A stretch of 16,841 bases of DNA from Bacteroidota bacterium (lineage in GTDB: Bacteria; Bacteroidota; Bacteroidia; M30B66): assembly GCA_947497195.1 (NCBI GenBank), contig CANMGM010000016.1:1-16841 (forward strand), written 5' to 3'. The notes beneath the pieces were generated by a model that saw only the letters and a program-made list of their open reading frames with translations, had not been told where the DNA came from and did not search any database. Below are positions 15,408 through 16,841 of the stretch, piece after piece (position 1 is the stretch's first letter; each line of letters starts with the position of its first letter). The translations under genes and the position numbers were made by a program.

Positions 15408-16301
15408 TTAGAAATGGAAGTTCAGACGCAAAGCCCCGGTTGCAGAACCGGTAAGGTTGCGGTCTGTATCGATACCAAAACGACCTGATTTGGTTGTTTC
15501 AATTGTTTGAGTTCCCACTACCGAATCAGTTCCGTTGAACCCTACAGATTCCAATTCGGTTGAACCAGCCCCCATGTTGGCAATGGTTACACCCCAACCA
15601 AATTCGCCTGCAATTGAAAGTTTTGGTAAAACGAAATACTCCACGCCAGCAAACCCACGAAGGGTAAGTGCGAACATACTTCCATCTTTCTGACTATTAA
15701 CTCTGGCTGTATTGCCATAAGTGTCGCTTACGATATTTAATGTGCCTTCATATCCAAAATCGGAAGTTAATGCTTCAACAGTTGTTGAGTCATTTAAGGC
15801 ATTACCATATTCGAAACTACGCGATGAACTGCTAAAGCTGAGCATCACATCGCCACCGTAATATCCTTGAAGGCGTGTTTTACCGCGACGGAATTCAATT
15901 CCTCCACCTAAACCAATAAAAGAACTTTTTTCAGTGTACTTGTCTTCAACCAACTCAGGTAAAGCGGGATATGTAGCTGCTGCTGCTCCAAATTTACCAA
16001 TTTGATTGGTTTCATTTGTTGAATTAATTCCGATACGCAGAATACCGCGATACGCCTTATTTTCTTCAACGAAATATTTTCCAATAATGGTTTGATTGGC
16101 ATTGAGGAAATCTTGCGTGGGAGCATTATTACCTGCGCTGCTCAAGAAATTTCCGACATAATTTAAAAACGGCGTGGCGTCAACACCAATTGACCAATCG
16201 CCTGCCTCGGGAAGATAGGCTTCGCCTTTTTTAGATTGTAACTGTGCCTGTGAAATGGCTGAAACACCAAGCAGGCCTGCAAAAATCAGAGATTTTTTCA
16301 T
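15408..16301 (-). CDS. Outer-membrane beta-barrel protein
   Basis: I choose ATG 16301 (297 residues), since it opens directly on a signal peptide (MKKSLIFAGLLGVSAISQAQ, cleavage after about residue 20); the longer frame to 16418 has no family-like sequence. The mature part is rich in alternating hydrophobic and polar strands (for example RGILRIGIN 85-93, FIGLGGGIEFRRG 128-140, RLQGYYGGDVML 143-154, FALTLRGFAGVEYFVL 210-225) and ends ALRLNFHF with a C-terminal Phe, the usual BAM recognition feature. Size and pattern suggest a small barrel of about 8-12 strands in the OmpA/OmpW-like or porin range. The ligand is unknown. A possible promoter with TTG and, 19 bases on, TACGATTTTG lies around 16340-16371. 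A strong hairpin follows the gene. Confidence 0.8.
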   Translation of the reverse strand: MKKSLIFAGLLGVSAISQAQLQSKKGEAYLPEAGDWSIGVDATPFLNYVGNFLSSAGNNAPTQDFLNANQTIIGKYFVEENKAYRGILRIGINSTNETNQIGKFGAAAATYPALPELVEDKYTEKSSFIGLGGGIEFRRGKTRLQGYYGGDVMLSFSSSSRSFEYGNALNDSTTVEALTSDFGYEGTLNIVSDTYGNTARVNSQKDGSMFALTLRGFAGVEYFVLPKLSIAGEFGWGVTIANMGAGSTELESVGFNGTDSVVGTQTIETTKSGRFGIDTDRNLTGSATGALRLNFHF

Positions 16302-16418
16302 GATTGTTTTGATTTTAGTTTTAACAAAACTGCAAAATCGTATGACCATGAATACTTTACTCAACAAGCACTTATCAACACAAGAAGGTTTATAAGGGAA
16401 TATATAACTGAAATACAA

Positions 16419-16841
16419 CTAGTTACCAAGTCTAACCGGATCGTTGCCCATCAATACATACTGCAACATGTTAGCACCCATCTTCAATGCTTTTTGCCGT
16501 GTTGCTTCAGAGTCTTTATGAACAGGCATGTCTTCCCATCCATCGCCCAAATCGCATTCGTGGGTATACAGCAATACCAAGCGTCCTTTGTAGATAAATC
16601 CCAAAGCCTGTGGCGGCTTGCCTTCGTGTTCGTGGATTTTGGGGATGCCGGCCGGAAAATCGAAGGTCTGATGAAAAATCGGGTGGCTAGGGGGCAATTC
16701 GATCAACTCAAGTTCTGGAAACAGGCGTTTCAATTGCGGACGAATAAACGGATCCATCCCATAATTGTCGTCGATGTGCAGAAAGCCACCACCAATGAGG
16801 TAATTGCGTAGATTCTCTAATTCGTCAGACGAGAAAACAAC
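16419..16841 (-). CDS. DUF4159 protein, C-terminal part (N-terminus off the right edge)
   Basis: The frame is open from the right edge to the TAG at 16419-16421, giving 140 visible residues. It includes 28 residues upstream of the first ATG (16757), with FSSDELENLRNYLIGGGFLH and then IDDNYG, that clearly belong to the same protein, so that ATG is internal. Diagnostic segments are DPFIRPQLKRLFPELELIEL, HPIFHQTFDFPAGIPKIHEH, GFIYKGRLVLLYTHECDLGD and KALKMGANMLQYVLMG. DUF4159 has a glutamine-amidotransferase-like fold and no assigned enzyme activity. Signal peptide and N-terminus lie outside the window. A 117-base gap separates it from the barrel gene, so the two may be transcribed separately. 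Confidence 0.88.
   Translation of the reverse strand, partial: VVFSSDELENLRNYLIGGGFLHIDDNYGMDPFIRPQLKRLFPELELIELPPSHPIFHQTFDFPAGIPKIHEHEGKPPQALGFIYKGRLVLLYTHECDLGDGWEDMPVHKDSEATRQKALKMGANMLQYVLMGNDPVRLGN

Noticed and set aside
16302..16418. N-terminal extension of 39 residues on the barrel protein
   Set aside because: The internal ATG at 16301 starts a textbook signal peptide; the extension is intergenic-like and would bury it.

Overview
The window looks like chromosomal core from a member of the Bacteroidota, probably a Flavobacteriales-like lineage with moderate GC. The evidence is the family content (eukaryotic-type NADP isocitrate dehydrogenase, a Bacteroidota-style alanine dehydrogenase, a 7TM-HD phosphodiesterase, a DUF4159 protein, a secreted serine hydrolase with a probable type IX secretion C-terminal domain), signal peptides ending in SQ/AQ, weak Shine-Dalgarno sequences, and two promoters with the Bacteroidota -7 motif TAnnTTTG. 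No insertion sequence, phage gene, CRISPR array, tRNA or rRNA was seen.

Layout, left to right. (1) Minus strand, 1-1944: a membrane PAS sensor histidine kinase whose stop overlaps the start of a gene running off the left edge. (2) Plus strand, 2158-3387: icd. (3) Minus strand, 7861 down to 3443: rnpB (RNase P RNA), then a close-packed run of tsaE, alanine dehydrogenase and a PgpH-like cyclic-di-AMP phosphodiesterase. (4) Plus strand, 7960-9893: a phasin-like helical protein whose stop overlaps the TTG start of a UbiB/ABC1 atypical kinase. (5) Minus strand, 13800 down to 9948: a DUF4340 membrane-anchored protein, then dnaN, an AIM24/TIGR00266 protein and a TraB/GumN-family secreted protein, the last three separated by only 7-12 bases. 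(6) Plus strand, 14036-15337: the secreted beta-lactamase-fold serine hydrolase. (7) Minus strand, 16841 down to 15408: the C-terminal part of a DUF4159 protein, then a small outer-membrane beta-barrel protein. A strong hairpin lies between the two convergent genes at 15337 and 15408.

Most of this is housekeeping: TCA cycle, RNase P, t6A modification of tRNA, the replication sliding clamp, cyclic-dinucleotide turnover. No stretch above 300 bases lacks a gene. No clearly new multi-gene system is visible. The best leads are the translationally coupled phasin-like/UbiB pair in a group that uses menaquinone, the dnaN-AIM24-TraB/GumN cluster, the apparent Gln in place of the catalytic His in alanine dehydrogenase, an RNase P RNA L15 bulge that seems to lack the usual GGU, and the unidentified gene coupled to the histidine kinase. 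Several start codons are corrected: icd at 2158, DUF4340 at 13800 and the barrel protein at 16301.
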